Shown here: one piece after another, positions 1 through 12,596 of the stretch
How the letters are laid out: the number at the start of each line of letters is the position of its first letter
Position numbering within the stretch: position 1 is the stretch's first letter
Assembly (NCBI GenBank): GCA_001586965.3
Contig: LUCW03000241.1
Coordinates: 48,501-112,500, forward strand
DNA from: Sphaeroforma sirkka
Taxonomy: Eukaryota > Opisthokonta > Ichthyosporea > Ichthyophonida
Direction of reading: 5' to 3'
DNA: 64,000 bases
Notes under the pieces: generated by a model
What the model was told of the DNA's origin: nothing
What the model saw: the letters and a program-made list of their open reading frames with translations, nothing else
Databases searched by the model: none
Position numbers and translations under genes: made by a program

Positions 1-1180
<1,180 letters not shown>

Positions 1181-1185
1181 AGGGG

Positions 1186-1266
1186 TGTATGTGTGTGTGT
1201 GTGCGTGTGAGTGTGCGTGTGCGTGTGTGAGTGTATGTGTTTATGTGCGTGTGCGTGTGTGAGTGT
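1186..1266. repeat. (TG)n microsatellite with TGCG/TGAG variants
   Basis: Alternating TG dinucleotides with occasional C or A changes close AT block 1. Alternating purine-pyrimidine DNA of this type can form Z-DNA. The AT block at 42277 ends the same way, in (CA)n. Confidence 0.85.
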
Positions 1267-1280
1267 TTGTTTAATTTTTC

Positions 1281-2722
1281 ATGTTAGAAGTAATTCGGTA
1301 ATTCTAGACCTCAATATTTTCCCATTTCCCAATATCATCCCTTCCGCCAAGTGCACCACCACTAGCATCCAATCGTGCGTTCGATATTGATCCGCCTGCA
1401 TTCTCATCCCTCTATCTAATTGCCACATCATATAGTAGATTTAGACCCGACATGCTCTACTTCACTACCGTTAAAACTCTCTCACTACTCTTCAAATACT
1501 AAATAGGTCTTACTAGCACAAATACATACTATGTACATAGAACAAATGCATATAATTTTTTTGTGTTCTGTCATTTTGTGTTTTGTGTATTTTCGAACAC
1601 AAAAAGACAAAATGGCATCTGTCAAGTGTCAAAAATTGATTTTTCATTGGTCCTCAAACGTTTCAAATTAATAAACTTTGAAGCTACCCCCAGAGTATAC
1701 AGAATAAACGAACACACAATTTATAACGCATATACAGTTATACACCATCGCTCACAGCACTTATACATATGCGGGGAAAAAGAAGAAAAAAGCAAACAAT
1801 AACTTCTTGTAAACATGACTGCCCGCAGAGGGGGAGACCCGAGCTCGGTAGGCTTCGCCGTTTTAGACCCGTTCTCCTCGCCACAATTCATTGAAGTAAT
1901 CACAGTCAAATGCAACAATGGTAGTAGTCCTAAATTAGTATTTAGTATAAGAATGCAGTACGAATTAACGACATCAGAACTATCTAGGGTCGTATATGCC
2001 AACATTGACCAATACAATTGAAGATTCTAAAGATCAATATTCATTGGTTTACCTGGTATGGGGATGTCTGCTATTTGAAAGTCCCCAGTATATTCCAAAA
2101 TTTCCAGTTTTGACGGAATTCCACAATTCACGTACAAAATACGCATCACAGCGTTTATTATGACCCTGCGGGTGAAAACAAAATGTAAGGCGCAGTATCC
2201 CTATATTTAAGCTTTAAAGCAGATTCTGTCCTTATAGGCAAATTTAGGGTATAAATTGACATCAAGATATTTTAAGGTTTGAGAGCAACTTAAACTTGGG
2301 TTTATCCATGGTTTATTGAGCTACAGCTGTGCTAAAGGTTCACAACAGTAGACACTTTTTACGGTACATGTAAATCTGCTGGTGTCAGGAAAGGGTCAAG
2401 GTGCACAAGGGACAGGTGCAGTGTGTGCCAAGGGACAGCGCATGTTACAGGACATGTGATTGGATTGATTGATATGAAGTGTTAAGAGCACGTATATCGG
2501 AAGCTGCGAGTGAATATGCACATGTGCAATAAGGATAATACTATTTGCTTCAAAAAATATGTTACAATGTATGTATGTTACAATATATGAACATATGATA
2601 TGGCTCTGCCGTTGTAGTGGTTCGGGAAAGATCGATATAAATTCCCGTTTGAAACTTGGGCCAAGTGATTCGACGATGGAAAATATGCGCTGAGTCAATT
2701 CGGGCCGGTGCTGACAAAACAC
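1281..2722. other. Unassigned non-repetitive stretch
   Basis: No recognisable protein, RNA or element. Short open frames (for example 1815-2021 on plus, 68 codons, and 1721-2017 on minus) overlap each other on opposite strands and match no family I know. About 60 bp at 2473-2535 resembles 4512-4575; both lie 190-290 bp upstream of a family A LTR. Confidence 0.5.
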
Positions 2723-2972
2723 TGTAGAAATACGGCCTCCGGTTAGTCTAAAATATCAAGATCAATTGAGATAATACATTGGTTTTTATTTGTATTTCAA
2801 ATAATTTAATACAAGCTCTTTTTCCAATATTTCCAAAGTGTTCTCAATTCACTTTGATGGCTCCAATAGCCTGAGTATTTGGTATGACTCATCTACTTGG
2901 ACCTATTTGAGACATTAGTAGATGTAGGATATTATAAACTAAATTCTATAATCTCCGAACTACTACTTATAG
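2723..2972 (+). repeat. Family A LTR, solitary or relic copy
   Basis: A 250-bp sequence starting TGTAGAAATACGG and ending near CTACTACTTATA. It is closely similar over its full length to 4799-5049. The 3' end has TATA where the other copy has TACA, so the terminal CA is mutated. I see no clear target-site duplication. The element body that should follow is absent, so this is a solo LTR or a rearranged end. Confidence 0.75.
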
Positions 2973-3722
2973 ATTTTGGTCCTCCCGCCAATCTCCAAAA
3001 TTCAATAAGTCTTGTTCTTTTTTTAACTTTTCTTCAGATGGAACTTTATTTATATCAGCTAATGTATTAACGTGACTTACGCTATTATGTCTATCTACAA
3101 ATTAGGCATGTGGTCATGAACACTTACAGCTAGAGGTACGCCCTGTGTGATCGAGGATATTTAGGCTCTTAACAAGAGGCAGTCCCGATCATTCTTACAC
3201 AAGCTACCACTGCTAAATCCTAACTGACTAAATTGTATTTTAGTTTAATATAGTTTGAAACCTAGTAATTTCCATCGAAGTTTACAACACCTATACCATC
3301 ATATGTGCCGTGTATTCGCTTGCTGACTTACGAAGTAGCGTACCCACCTCTGTGGTACAGATCGAGTCTGCGCCGTGCAGTGCCATGGAATGGGTTAGTG
3401 CAGAGTACAAAATACCGAGCAGCACCAGGTTATCCGTCATAATTCGGTCGAGGAGCGAGGATGGGGGTGAGCTAATGCCGCACCAGACCACGGATATATT
3501 CGGTATGTGTTGGGTGGCCTGGGTCGAACGTATCATAGGCGGGACCAACAAGCGCGATGATTTGGTTTGAACCGAAATTTGGAAGTATTACTTTAACAGT
3601 GTGTTAAATCAGGGTATGGGGAACATAAGTTGATGTGTCAGAGATTCTTCTACATGCTTGAGAAGGGATCCAAAGTGTTCGTGGAGGGTCATGATACCGT
3701 GAAAGGCGTGGTGCTCCTGTAA

Positions 3723-4392
3723 TTACTGGAGGGGATCAGGGCCAGTGAGCGGCAATTTCGGGCCTACCAGTATGCTTTGAATTAGTTGTTGGATGCAGGC
3801 AAAACAGCTGGTGGTGAACTTGTGGCTACCGGGACAGACAGGGCAGAGACAATCGTCGGTGCGGTAGTCGAGCAATGTGCACATGTACGTACTCGTTACA
3901 ATCATAGCACAGGGCTGGATTGGTGCAGGCTCAAGGCAGCGGTTGAAGCTGTCGTGTTGGTAGTAGTACAATTGGCGCTGGACATTTGCCGTGATCTTCT
4001 TGTTAGACCAGCATATTGTTGAGTTCTTTCTGATGTCATCACAGCGTTGGCAGAGGGTTGAATGGTCGAGTGTACGCCCGCCCGTGGTTTTGTGTACAGT
4101 TTTCAGTTGAGCATAAATACTGTACGGGAAGCGCAGTGATGGTTTGTCGTGGGCCCAGGCGGGTTGTGTCAGAGGAATGAGTGGAATTGTGCTGGCCATT
4201 GAGTCGAGTTGTATTCTCAGGCAACCTCCGAGGTAGTCCGCGAATGGTCGCGCGGGGAGCAGGCCACAAAAGTGAAGTAAGTTTGTTTGATATTTTGCCA
4301 ACTAAGATATTTAAAGACAGGTATTGAGTGTCCGTGATGATGGCTGCTGCTTGGATGAGTGCTGGGTTAAAGCGCTCAAACAGGGGGCCCAA
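3723..4392 (-). pseudogene. Possible 3' end of a non-LTR (LINE) reverse transcriptase
   Basis: Two overlapping minus-strand frames (4392-4039 and 4301-3723) read as one interrupted protein. The first contains LGPLFERFNPALIQ followed by ITDTQYLS. The second ends in a cysteine cluster, CLCPVCPGSHKFTTS then CFAC. CPxCP...TTxxxFxC resembles the zinc-binding tail after the RT in several LINE families. No RT catalytic box is visible, and at least one frame change and stops break the protein. The rest of 2973-4798 has no recognisable gene. A different origin is possible, because the match rests on one cysteine motif. Confidence 0.35.
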
Positions 4393-4798
4393 CGCATCCT
4401 TTCATATAGGCGGAGCCCATGCAATAATGTTCAGGCCATATACAGCCGTGAATAGGATAACTGTGTTAAATAATAGTGTCAGATTTGTTCTGACGGTGGA
4501 GATTGTAGAGATCCGATATGAAGTGTTTAAAAGCACATATATGGGAAGCAGCAAGTGGCTATGCACGTGTGTATGCAACAGTGTCAGGTTGATTCAAACG
4601 GTGGAGATGGTGGAAATGGTCATAGAATATCTCTGTACATAAGAATTACCTAGAGTGAATAGGCTGTCTTAGCGTATGAAAGAAACTTCAGTCCGGAAAT
4701 AAGTTCAGATCCATCGTGAGTAACAAAATGTATATTAGACTGTTCTCTAATAAACTAAGGCTTTTCTACTCAAGTGGTTTGTGTAATAAACTAAGATG

Positions 4799-5049
4799 TG
4801 TAGAAATACGGCCTCCGGTCAATCTAAAATATCAAGATCAAATGAGATAACATATTGGTTTTTATTTGTATTTCAAATAATTTAATACAAATTATTTTTT
4901 TCCAATATTTCCAAAGTGTTCTAAATTCACTTTGATGGCTCCAATAGCCTGAGTATTTGGTATGACTCATTTACTTGGACCTATTTGAGACGATAGTAGA
5001 TGTAGGATATTATAAACTAAATTTTATAATCTCTGAACTACTACTTACA
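4799..5049 (+). repeat. Family A 5' LTR
   Basis: A 251-bp LTR bounded by TG (4799) and CA (5049), matching 2723-2972. It lies 63 bp upstream of the family A gag start, so it is the likely 5' LTR of the element that runs to 8668. The sequence directly after it does not begin with the usual TGG of a primer-binding site, so primer usage is unclear. Confidence 0.75.
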
Positions 5050-5112
5050 GGTAGCTACACGCTAGTTACTATACCTAGAACTTATTAATTTTCCTGTTCT
5101 TGAGCTATTACC

Positions 5113-7130
5113 ATGGCTAAAGGCAATTCTAAAGACAAGGGAGCCGCCAGCTCTAAGTCTGCTAAGCCTGTTGAGGTTCCTGAGGTTACTGGGGACGCTG
5201 GTCCGTCTGGTACTGAGCCTGCCGTTGAAGTTGTAGAGGACGCCGTTTCTGAGCTTGGTTCTGATAAAAACTCTGAGGATGACTCGTCGAACCTTAAAGC
5301 CTGGGAAGAGGAGGTTTTGACTGCTGCGAAAAGGCTCGTCAGCGTCCGTGTGTCTCGTAGTAGTGCAGCCCAGGGCATCAGCTCGCCACCTGACCGCGAA
5401 AAGTCAGATACTGGAAAGGTTATATCTCCTGAACAAGTGGAGGAATCGTCTCGAGATCGACGGTTTATTACTACTAAAAGTCAGCTTAATCCATCTATTA
5501 ACAAAGATGGCGGCGTTCCATTTCGTGAAATTTCATTGAATGCCTCGCCACCGAATGCCTCGCCACCGAATGTTGCGGCAGAAGACGCAAATGTTGGGGA
5601 CGCCATAACTCGACAACGAGTGGTTGGATCTTCTTAATCTTGACGCCATTGAGCCGTAAAGATGAGCTTCTAAAGGAGCTAGCCGTTGCCGCGGTTTCTA
5701 ACCCTTCGACCATATCCCACGTGGCCGATATTCTTCCTATACTGAAGAAGAAAAAATTCGACCCGGGGTTCGAACCTGAGCCACTAGTTTTCCAACCAAC
5801 AGGGTTACCACTGAGCCCGTTACCGCTGTTGAAGTGGGTAAAACATCAACATTTAATTTCTATAGCTCGAAAGCTACAATCGACCACCCTCTCGATAAAC
5901 CTAACCCAGTCAGAGGCTATGATCGTATGGAAATCGATGAGGCTTACCACCCTCATAACATCGATCCTCATTTACCATCTAACCCTGGTAATCACGACTT
6001 TGGTAATCGTTGTACCAGTACCTCACTAGAGAATACCCACTCTAGCTCTGAAGACGGGGAAGTGAGAACCAGACAACAACGTCTCAGGCTATTACGTTCT
6101 GGTATGCAGTCCATGAGGACTGTCTATTGAATGACTCTGACCTTGACGATAAGAAAGCGGATAACATTTGCTATCTAATCGATAACGAGAGAAAAGAGAT
6201 AGACTCCATCTTGGCACTAGCAGCCCCTAGCACTGAGCGTGAACCTCGTGAGCGCTTCGAACCAAGCTTTATAAAATAGCTAGGTTACGCGAAGGCTGAG
6301 GTCGATTTCTCTACTAATGAGAGTACAATGGAGACACTGAAGGCCTTTGACCAATTTATGGAGTCTGCCAGCTTTAAGAATAAGCAGATGATGAATGCCT
6401 TTATTCATCTCTGTGAGTCAGAGGAATGGAAAACTATCTTGAAGGCCTATGAGCCCAACTGGAAAGCCCTACCCTGGCGCCAGTTGCATAAGAGTATAAT
6501 TAACGCGTTCTTTGAAGATGCACGTGACCGTGAACTTCTAGGGTCTCGCAAGTCCTTTGCGAACGATACTACTAGTCGAGGTACTCTAGCTCGTATGACA
6601 CATATGAACACTCAGATGGGAGGACGTACCTATACTGGCGAATATTTATTAATTTGTCAGATGATGGAGACTCGGCTAGCCTTTTTAAGAAGGTCAATGA
6701 TGATATTATCGCCTATGGTGATTTGCGATCTGTGCCTTGGTCTGTCTTCGAGAAGATAGTTCAAAAACATACCAACCCATCTTTTAGAGTACTTAGTACC
6801 TCGAGCTTTACCCAGCCCGCTAAGCGTACCGCGACAGAGAATAACACTGCGCGTATTACTAAGAAACCTCACACTACTGCTGGAGATGGTAAAGGCTCTA
6901 CTTCTACTGAACCAAAGGGTGAAAGGAAGGAGAGAGCACCTTGCAATAAGTGTGGTTACAACCTCACTAAACGTGATGGCAAGTGGAATGGTAAACACGA
7001 CTCTGTTCAATGTGTACCAGACAAGCCAAACTTTGGGCACTATATGAAAGCGTGTACTACTTGCAAGGGTACTAACGGTTGGCACAAAGATGATTGCAAG
7101 GACATGCCGGACGTCCAAGTTAAGCACTGA
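5113..7130 (+). pseudogene. Ty3/gypsy family A gag, frameshifted
   Basis: The frame opens at the ATG at 5113, in context ACCATGG, with a Lys/Ser/Glu-rich N terminus. It then continues through at least three frames (5113-5637, 5640-6130, 6328-6759, 6654-7130). The last part carries two cysteine groups, CNKCG and, at about 7051-7100, CTTCKGTNGWHKDDC. The second is a widely spaced relative of the gag CCHC knuckle. The role would be the structural nucleocapsid of the retrotransposon particle. It follows the family A LTR and precedes protease and RT, the normal order. The frame changes mean it is not functional as read. Confidence 0.7.
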
Positions 7131-7139
7131 CAGTTCCAT

Positions 7140-7817
7140 ATGTGTGCACTAGAGCAAGATTATGAGAAAATGTTCAATAAAATCCATACCAAAGGAGATG
7201 AACGTATCTTTCAAGCAGTTTTCGTAAATGGAGAAAAAGTTATGGCACTATTTGATCCAGGGGCTGAAGTCTCTGCTATCTCACGCCGAGTAGCCTACGC
7301 TACAGATATGGCTGTCCATAACGAAACAACTGATTTAATCTTGGGAAATGGCAAAGTTACTACTTGCGAACAAGCCATTGACTATGCACAAATAATGCTG
7401 TCAGATAGAAGAGAAGTGAAGACTCACCTAATCGTTACTGACATGTCTCAGAAATACGATTTAATTATAGGTATGACTGATCTTCTCAGTTTAGGTATAA
7501 CACTCACTGGTCTGCCTAATGGGCTAGACCCGAATAAAGATCAGTCAGATGATATGTTAAAGATACCTAAACCTCCGGAAGGTGAAGCAAAAGATATGAT
7601 TCCGCACTTCACCGATATAATTATGGACTTAATTATACAAAACAGAAAGATTGCAATAACTGACTGGTGTATGTTTGAGTTCTCTAACGGGTACGTTAAG
7701 CTTGACTTAACAAACGTCGACTTCTCTAAGTTTAAGTGTCTTTCACATAACTACGTGAGTTGGAGACACGGAGAAGTTGTCAAAACCCAAATTGAAGATT
7801 GGTTAAACAGGGTCTAA
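7140..7817 (+). pseudogene. Family A aspartic protease region
   Basis: A 225-codon open frame just after gag. ALFDPGAEVSAI at about 7248-7283 matches the retropepsin active-site pattern (DTGA or DSGA), with Pro at the usual Thr/Ser position. LIVTDMSQKYDLIIGMTDLL further on is typical of the second half of the fold. Protease would cut the gag-pol polyprotein. The last 20 codons overlap the next frame, so a frameshift separates it from RT. It is the longest unbroken piece of this element. Confidence 0.7.
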
Positions 7818-8668
7818 TTGAAATCAATTATGATGCAACCCCAGTTAACTTAGCTCTCTTAGCGGTCGATCAATATAAATCTGATGGAACGTCTAGTAAA
7901 ACAAGAGTAGTATTAGACCTGTCGCCAATCAACAAACTAATACCGCAACATAGTTTTCCCTTACCAAAAGATAAGCGAGATACTACGCAAAGTGGAAGGT
8001 ACGACTATCTTTTCCAAGGTAGACTTAAAAGCTGCATTCCATCAATTACAAATATATGAGCCGCGTACGAAGTACTTTTCCTTTACATGGCAAGGTAGAA
8101 GTACCAGTTTAAAGGTGCACCTGAAGGCTTACATATGATACCTTCTTTCTTCCAACAAGTTATGATGAAATTATTTGTAGACCTGTCAGATGACGTATCA
8201 GTATATATAGATGATATAGTTATCTTTACAAAGACAGCACATGAACATGCTAAACTCGCTAGGAAAGTCTTAAGGTGACTAAACCATGCCAGACTTGAGA
8301 TTAACGAGGACAAGCGTTCTTTTGCTAAAAATACTATACACTTACTTGATGACAAGGTATCTGCAGCAGGGGTAGAAATTGATCCTGGCCAGAAACTATT
8401 TCTGTTGGATTTACCAACACCGATTACTGGAAGAAATGTGAACTCTGTGTGTGGGATTGTCAACTTCTTCTCGGATTCTACTTAAAGCCTTTCAGTCACC
8501 TACGGCTGCACAAAGTACCTTTGGGAAAGCTCTGGACTAAAGAATGTGATGATGCGTTCAAGCCAGTCAAAAGTAAAATAATGGACACACCCATCCCAAG
8601 TAGCAACCGACGCTTCAGATCGAGCGGTAGGTGGAGTGCTACACCAAACGATAAATGGTAAACCACGC
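7799..8668 (+). pseudogene. Family A reverse transcriptase, cut off by a copia LTR
   Basis: RT blocks are recognisable in successive frames: VVLDLSPINKLIPQ (about 7907), a FQGRLKSC-type stretch after a frameshift near 7975, and the catalytic YIDDIV at about 8204-8221. These are followed by KVSAAGVEIDPGQK, typical of the gypsy connection region. The coding sequence passes into the start of RNase H (DASDR equivalent near 8617) and stops where the copia LTR begins at 8669. An equivalent 3' half with the missing RNase H and integrase lies at 44551-47237. Frameshifts and stops make it defective. Confidence 0.75.
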
Positions 8669-9118
8669 TGAGAATTTTTCAACTCTGTGAAAGTGCTCTT
8701 TATTTACTTTTGTACTCCGTATTTATGCTATTTTTCGTCAAAATTGAACGGCCCTTTCGGCTCAAAAATTTCCTTTGCCAAAGAAATTCCAACGGACGTG
8801 CGCGGTCAATTTTTAGATTCCATCTCTAAAAATACAAACACAATTTCTTCAAATACACTTGAACTTCTAAGACTCATAACTCAATGAATATTCACTGAAA
8901 CAACTTGAATAAGGTGTTATATGAAAGGGAAAAACATTTCCTATCAAATGACACCTGTAACAGAATTACACATAAAATAGATCAAACACAATCGGCGTAC
9001 GAAACACATTCATAAACACAAAATACAAAAACATACTTAGATAAGTGGTTCCTCGATGGACTAGGTCTGAGTCCAACACTTAAACATCATTCACCTTTCA
9101 CAATATGATTTTTCTACA
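8669..9118 (-). repeat. Copia LTR, minus orientation
   Basis: A 450-bp copy reading, on the minus strand, TGTAGAAAAATCATATTG...GAATTCTCA. The 3' terminus has one change (CTCA for CACA). It abuts family A gypsy sequence on the left and plus-strand copia coding sequence on the right. It is therefore inverted relative to the coding sequence it borders, which is not a canonical element layout. Confidence 0.9.
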
Positions 9119-10886
9119 CGACCGAGCCAATGACATGATGTCCCCGCGGATCAGCTCTAAGGCTCGTACGAACTTGGACTCGGAGAAAAAACGTGAACGT
9201 CAATCAAGTGGAACCCCACCTCGACAAACTTCGAAACTTCGACGAGATCGTAAACGAGATCATGAAGAATCTAACTTCGGATTTCTGGCCGATGATGAAT
9301 TGTCCTTCAAAGACTTGACTGGGTCTGCTGATGAGAAGTACTTCCGCGCAGCCATGAGAGACGAGCTACGTTCAATGCTGAAGATGAAGGTTTGGAAACT
9401 TCAGTAGCGCCGCAAGGCCCGGACAAAGCCTCTGGGACTCAAGTGGGTTCTCACTCTCAAGCGTAATGAAAGCGGAGCAGTTATACGACATAAAGCCCGC
9501 CTGTGTGCGAAGGGATTTGCACAACAGTATGGTCGAGATTATGTGGAGACATCGTCACCAGTAGTCACAAACGAGACTGTGCGTGCATGTTTGGCTATCG
9601 CTGCATCTGAGAACTTGGATGTATTGCAGTTCGATGTCAAAACTGCATTTTGCATGGTAATTTGGAAGAGTACGTCTGCTCGGAGATCCCCACTGGTTTC
9701 GTTGAACTAGTCGGTGATTTACTAAGTGATGAGGATCACCAGTTGATTAAGGAGGGTGCTATTTGCGAGCTGAAGAAGAGTATCTATAGACTCAAGCAAG
9801 CCGGATTATGTTGGTTTGTGCGCTTCAGAGATTTCCTCGTTAATGATGTTGGATTCCGGCCAAGTCTTACGGACCCTTGTCTTTTTATTGGGATGAACTG
9901 CTTTCTTGTACTTAATATTGATGACAGTTTGATATTTTCGACTTCACGTCGAATGGGGGAAAAACTTTTGAAGAAGATCGAGACAGAGTTCGACGTCAAG
10001 TCGATGGGGTCTCCACGGTTTTTACTCGGATGGAAAATCGATATGTCTGAAAGAGGAATTTTCATCTCGCAGCCGGCATATATTGAGAAGCTAGCGCAGA
10101 AGTATGGACCATTGAAAAGGGTTAGTACACCTATGAGTACATCTTTCGATGTGAATCAGCCTGGTACATTGGTGCAGGATTCAGACTACCGTGGTATCAT
10201 AGGTTCCCTTATGTTTGCAGCTGTGGGTACGCGTCCTGATATTGCTTTTTGCGACAAGTTCACTGAGCCGATACCTTGACCAGCCGACTAAGGCGAGAGG
10301 CTGCCGCAAGAAATCTGTGCGGATACTTGGAGGCTACCAAACACTGGGGAATCTTCTATGAAGCCGGGAACGACTTGAAACTTTGTGCGTATGCCGATGC
10401 AAGCAATGGGGGCGAGAAAGACAAACGATCTCGTTCTGGCTATCTGGTATTCATCACAAATGCCCCAGTCTACTGGGGGGGCGCGCCGTCAGACACTTGT
10501 CACCCCTAAGTACTTCTGAGGCAGAGTATGTCAGTCTTGCAGAGTCTTGCCGTGACGTAAAGACTACTTTGAATTTGCTATCTGAGCTAGGACGAGCCAC
10601 TGATCAATCCGTGGTTTGTTACGAGGACAATCAGACTGCTAAGAAGATGGCTGAGGAATTGACCACCAAGCGCAGTAAGCATATTGATATCAAATATCAT
10701 TACGTGCGAGAGTTATGTGCAAAGAAGATCATCGCATTGGAAGACTGCCGGTCTGAGTTGATGATTGCTGATGCATTGACCAAGGCATTGCCTAAGGTTG
10801 CTTTCGTGAAGGACCACAGTCACATGATGAAACGCCGCTGCTACCGATGTGCTGTAGTGTCTACATATCTTTGTCGTTGTGGTTAG
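9119..10886 (+). pseudogene. Copia RT and RNase H fragment
   Basis: This corresponds to the C-terminal third of the copia polyprotein. It begins in the linker after integrase (DRANDMMSPRIS). It contains RT blocks [37 protein letters not shown] and the catalytic region FLVLNIDDSLIF, where most copies read LYVDD. RNase H follows (CAYADAS, LSTSEAEYVSLAES, KRSKHIDIKYHYV, ADALTKALPK), ending at the stop near 10884. Defects are a stop at 9405 (CAG to TAG), the family-shared T deletion near 9650, an extra T near 10245 and a G-run change near 10475. Gag, protease and integrase are missing. Confidence 0.85.
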
Positions 10887-10947
10887 TTTGTGGGGGAGAT
10901 ACATGTCGAATGATGTCCGATGACTATGTTTTGCGTCCATGGGAGAG

Positions 10948-11399
10948 TGTAGAAAAATTATATTGTGAAAAGTGAATGATGTTTAAGTGTTGGACTCAGA
11001 CCTAGTCCATCGAGGAACCACTTATCTAAGTATGTTTTTGTATTTTGTGTTTATGAATGTGTTTCGTACGCCGATTGTGTTTGATCTATTTTATGTGTAA
11101 TTCTGTTACAGGTGTCATTTGATAGGAAATGTTTTTCCCTTTCATATAACACCTTATTCAAGTTGTTTCAGTGAATATTCATTGAGTTATGAGTCTTAGA
11201 AGTTCAAGTGTATTTGAAGAAATTGTGTTTGTATTTTTAGAGATGGAATCTAAAAATTGACCGCGCACGTCCGTTGGAATTTCTTTGGCAAAGGAAATTT
11301 TCGAGCCGAAAGGAACGTTCGATTTTGACGAAAAATAGTATAAATACGGAGTACAAAAGTAAATAAAGAGCACTTTCACAGTGTTGAAAAAAGTTCACA
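10948..11399 (+). repeat. Copia 3' LTR
   Basis: A 452-bp LTR from TGTAGAAAAATTATATTG to GTTCACA. A purine tract (CATGGGAGAG) directly precedes it, the expected polypurine tract that primes plus-strand synthesis. Inside are TATAAATA (11339-11346) and AATAAA (11362-11367). The right border is exact and joins reversed gypsy family B sequence. Confidence 0.92.
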
Positions 11400-12596
11400 A
11401 TCCAAACGGAGGCGAAGTAAACGAGTATTGATGACTATCCCAAGTAAACGAGAGCATATGATGTGAGTCCTCGTGTACAGGTAAGATGGTATGCGGCCGA
11501 TAGTTCTACCGTAGTGCAATATCGCTTACACCTCAAGGTACTAATAATCTCATTGACCTTTGTACTTTGAGTAGTTGGCGATAGTTCTACCGTAGTGCAA
11601 TATCGCTTACACCTCAAGGTACTAATAATCTCATTGACCTTTGTACTTTGAGTAGTTGAAAGTGTATGGGTTCTTTGTCTGAATTGCTATAACGCTCCTC
11701 TAATATCATTGTCTTATGCGCACGCTCTGTGTGCAATTCGACGTTCAGCTTCTTGTTCTGCATGTCATTGAGAAACTTCTCCAACAGAGAGTCGACTTGG
11801 TTGGGGCTGCGTCTGTCAGTAATGATCATATTGAATTACTCGGGTTCCTTGAAGTGAATCTCTTAAGATATCGAGTACTGACTAGGTCTTATCCGTTGCA
11901 TCAGTTGAATCTAATAGGTTTCTCATTAGTGCTGGGTACTGTCATAGCGGCATGGACTTTGCTAGGAATAGATTTCTACGTTGCGTAGTGAACTCTATGA
12001 TGTATTCACATTTTTCCATTCTAAAGTAACAATCTTTAGGTAGCTTAGGAAATTCTGAAGTCTTTAGTAGTTTTGCAATAGGTGGTTCATTTATCTGGTC
12101 GCCTACGCGTGAACGCATGAGTTCTAACTCTATAATGTATTGACTTATTTGAATAGCATACGTCGCTCTGACAGTTGGTCATGAATGCCTACCTCATATC
12201 GTGTAAAGTCAGTATAGGCACTGGTACTGTTTGTTCCAACTTCGACACAACCCTACAGACCAGGGTGTAGTTGCCTTGGCAGATACTCTTATCTATTTCT
12301 AGGCGCATTGCTGAGGCTAGTATGGGTACCCCAGCCGGTGTTGACTGGCCAGAACCATTGCCTGGGCTTGGCCCCCCCCAATGGGCTGACTCTCGCGTCA
12401 TCCGCGCCTTCACTCCCCACCTCGCCACCATACACGCCTGCTCTGGTTGCCGTTGGCATCTTGAGATGTCTACGTTGGTGTTTGTGTATTGCGGGTTATT
12501 AATAATGGCTCTTGCTATATTCCGTGGGAATGCGCGCGCTTCGCCCCCCTTATCTTTGGTAATAATTCGTATAAAATAAATGAAATTTGAATTCAT
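11400..12596 (-). pseudogene. Reversed gypsy family B fragment: gag-like pieces fused to RT
   Basis: On the minus strand, 11657-11400 encodes KVNEIISTLRCKRYCTTVEL and on to the FTSPPFG block, the same RT segment as plus strand 15660-15816. It is joined directly to a gag-like coiled stretch at 11829-11658 (VDSLLEKFLNDMQNKKL), so everything between gag and RT is deleted. The gag-RT joint lies inside an 81-bp tandem duplication (11498-11578 and 11579-11657). Another minus frame at 12596-12189 (135 codons) may be the N-terminal part, but I do not recognise it. Not functional. Confidence 0.6.

Noticed and set aside
3291-3570. Overlapping 86-codon frames on both strands
   Set aside because: Mirror frames of each other with no recognisable motif. 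Neither shows a start context or neighbours that favour it.
5760-5780. tRNA-like B box (GGGGTTCGAACCTG)
   Set aside because: It falls inside readable gag coding sequence, with no A box or acceptor stem.
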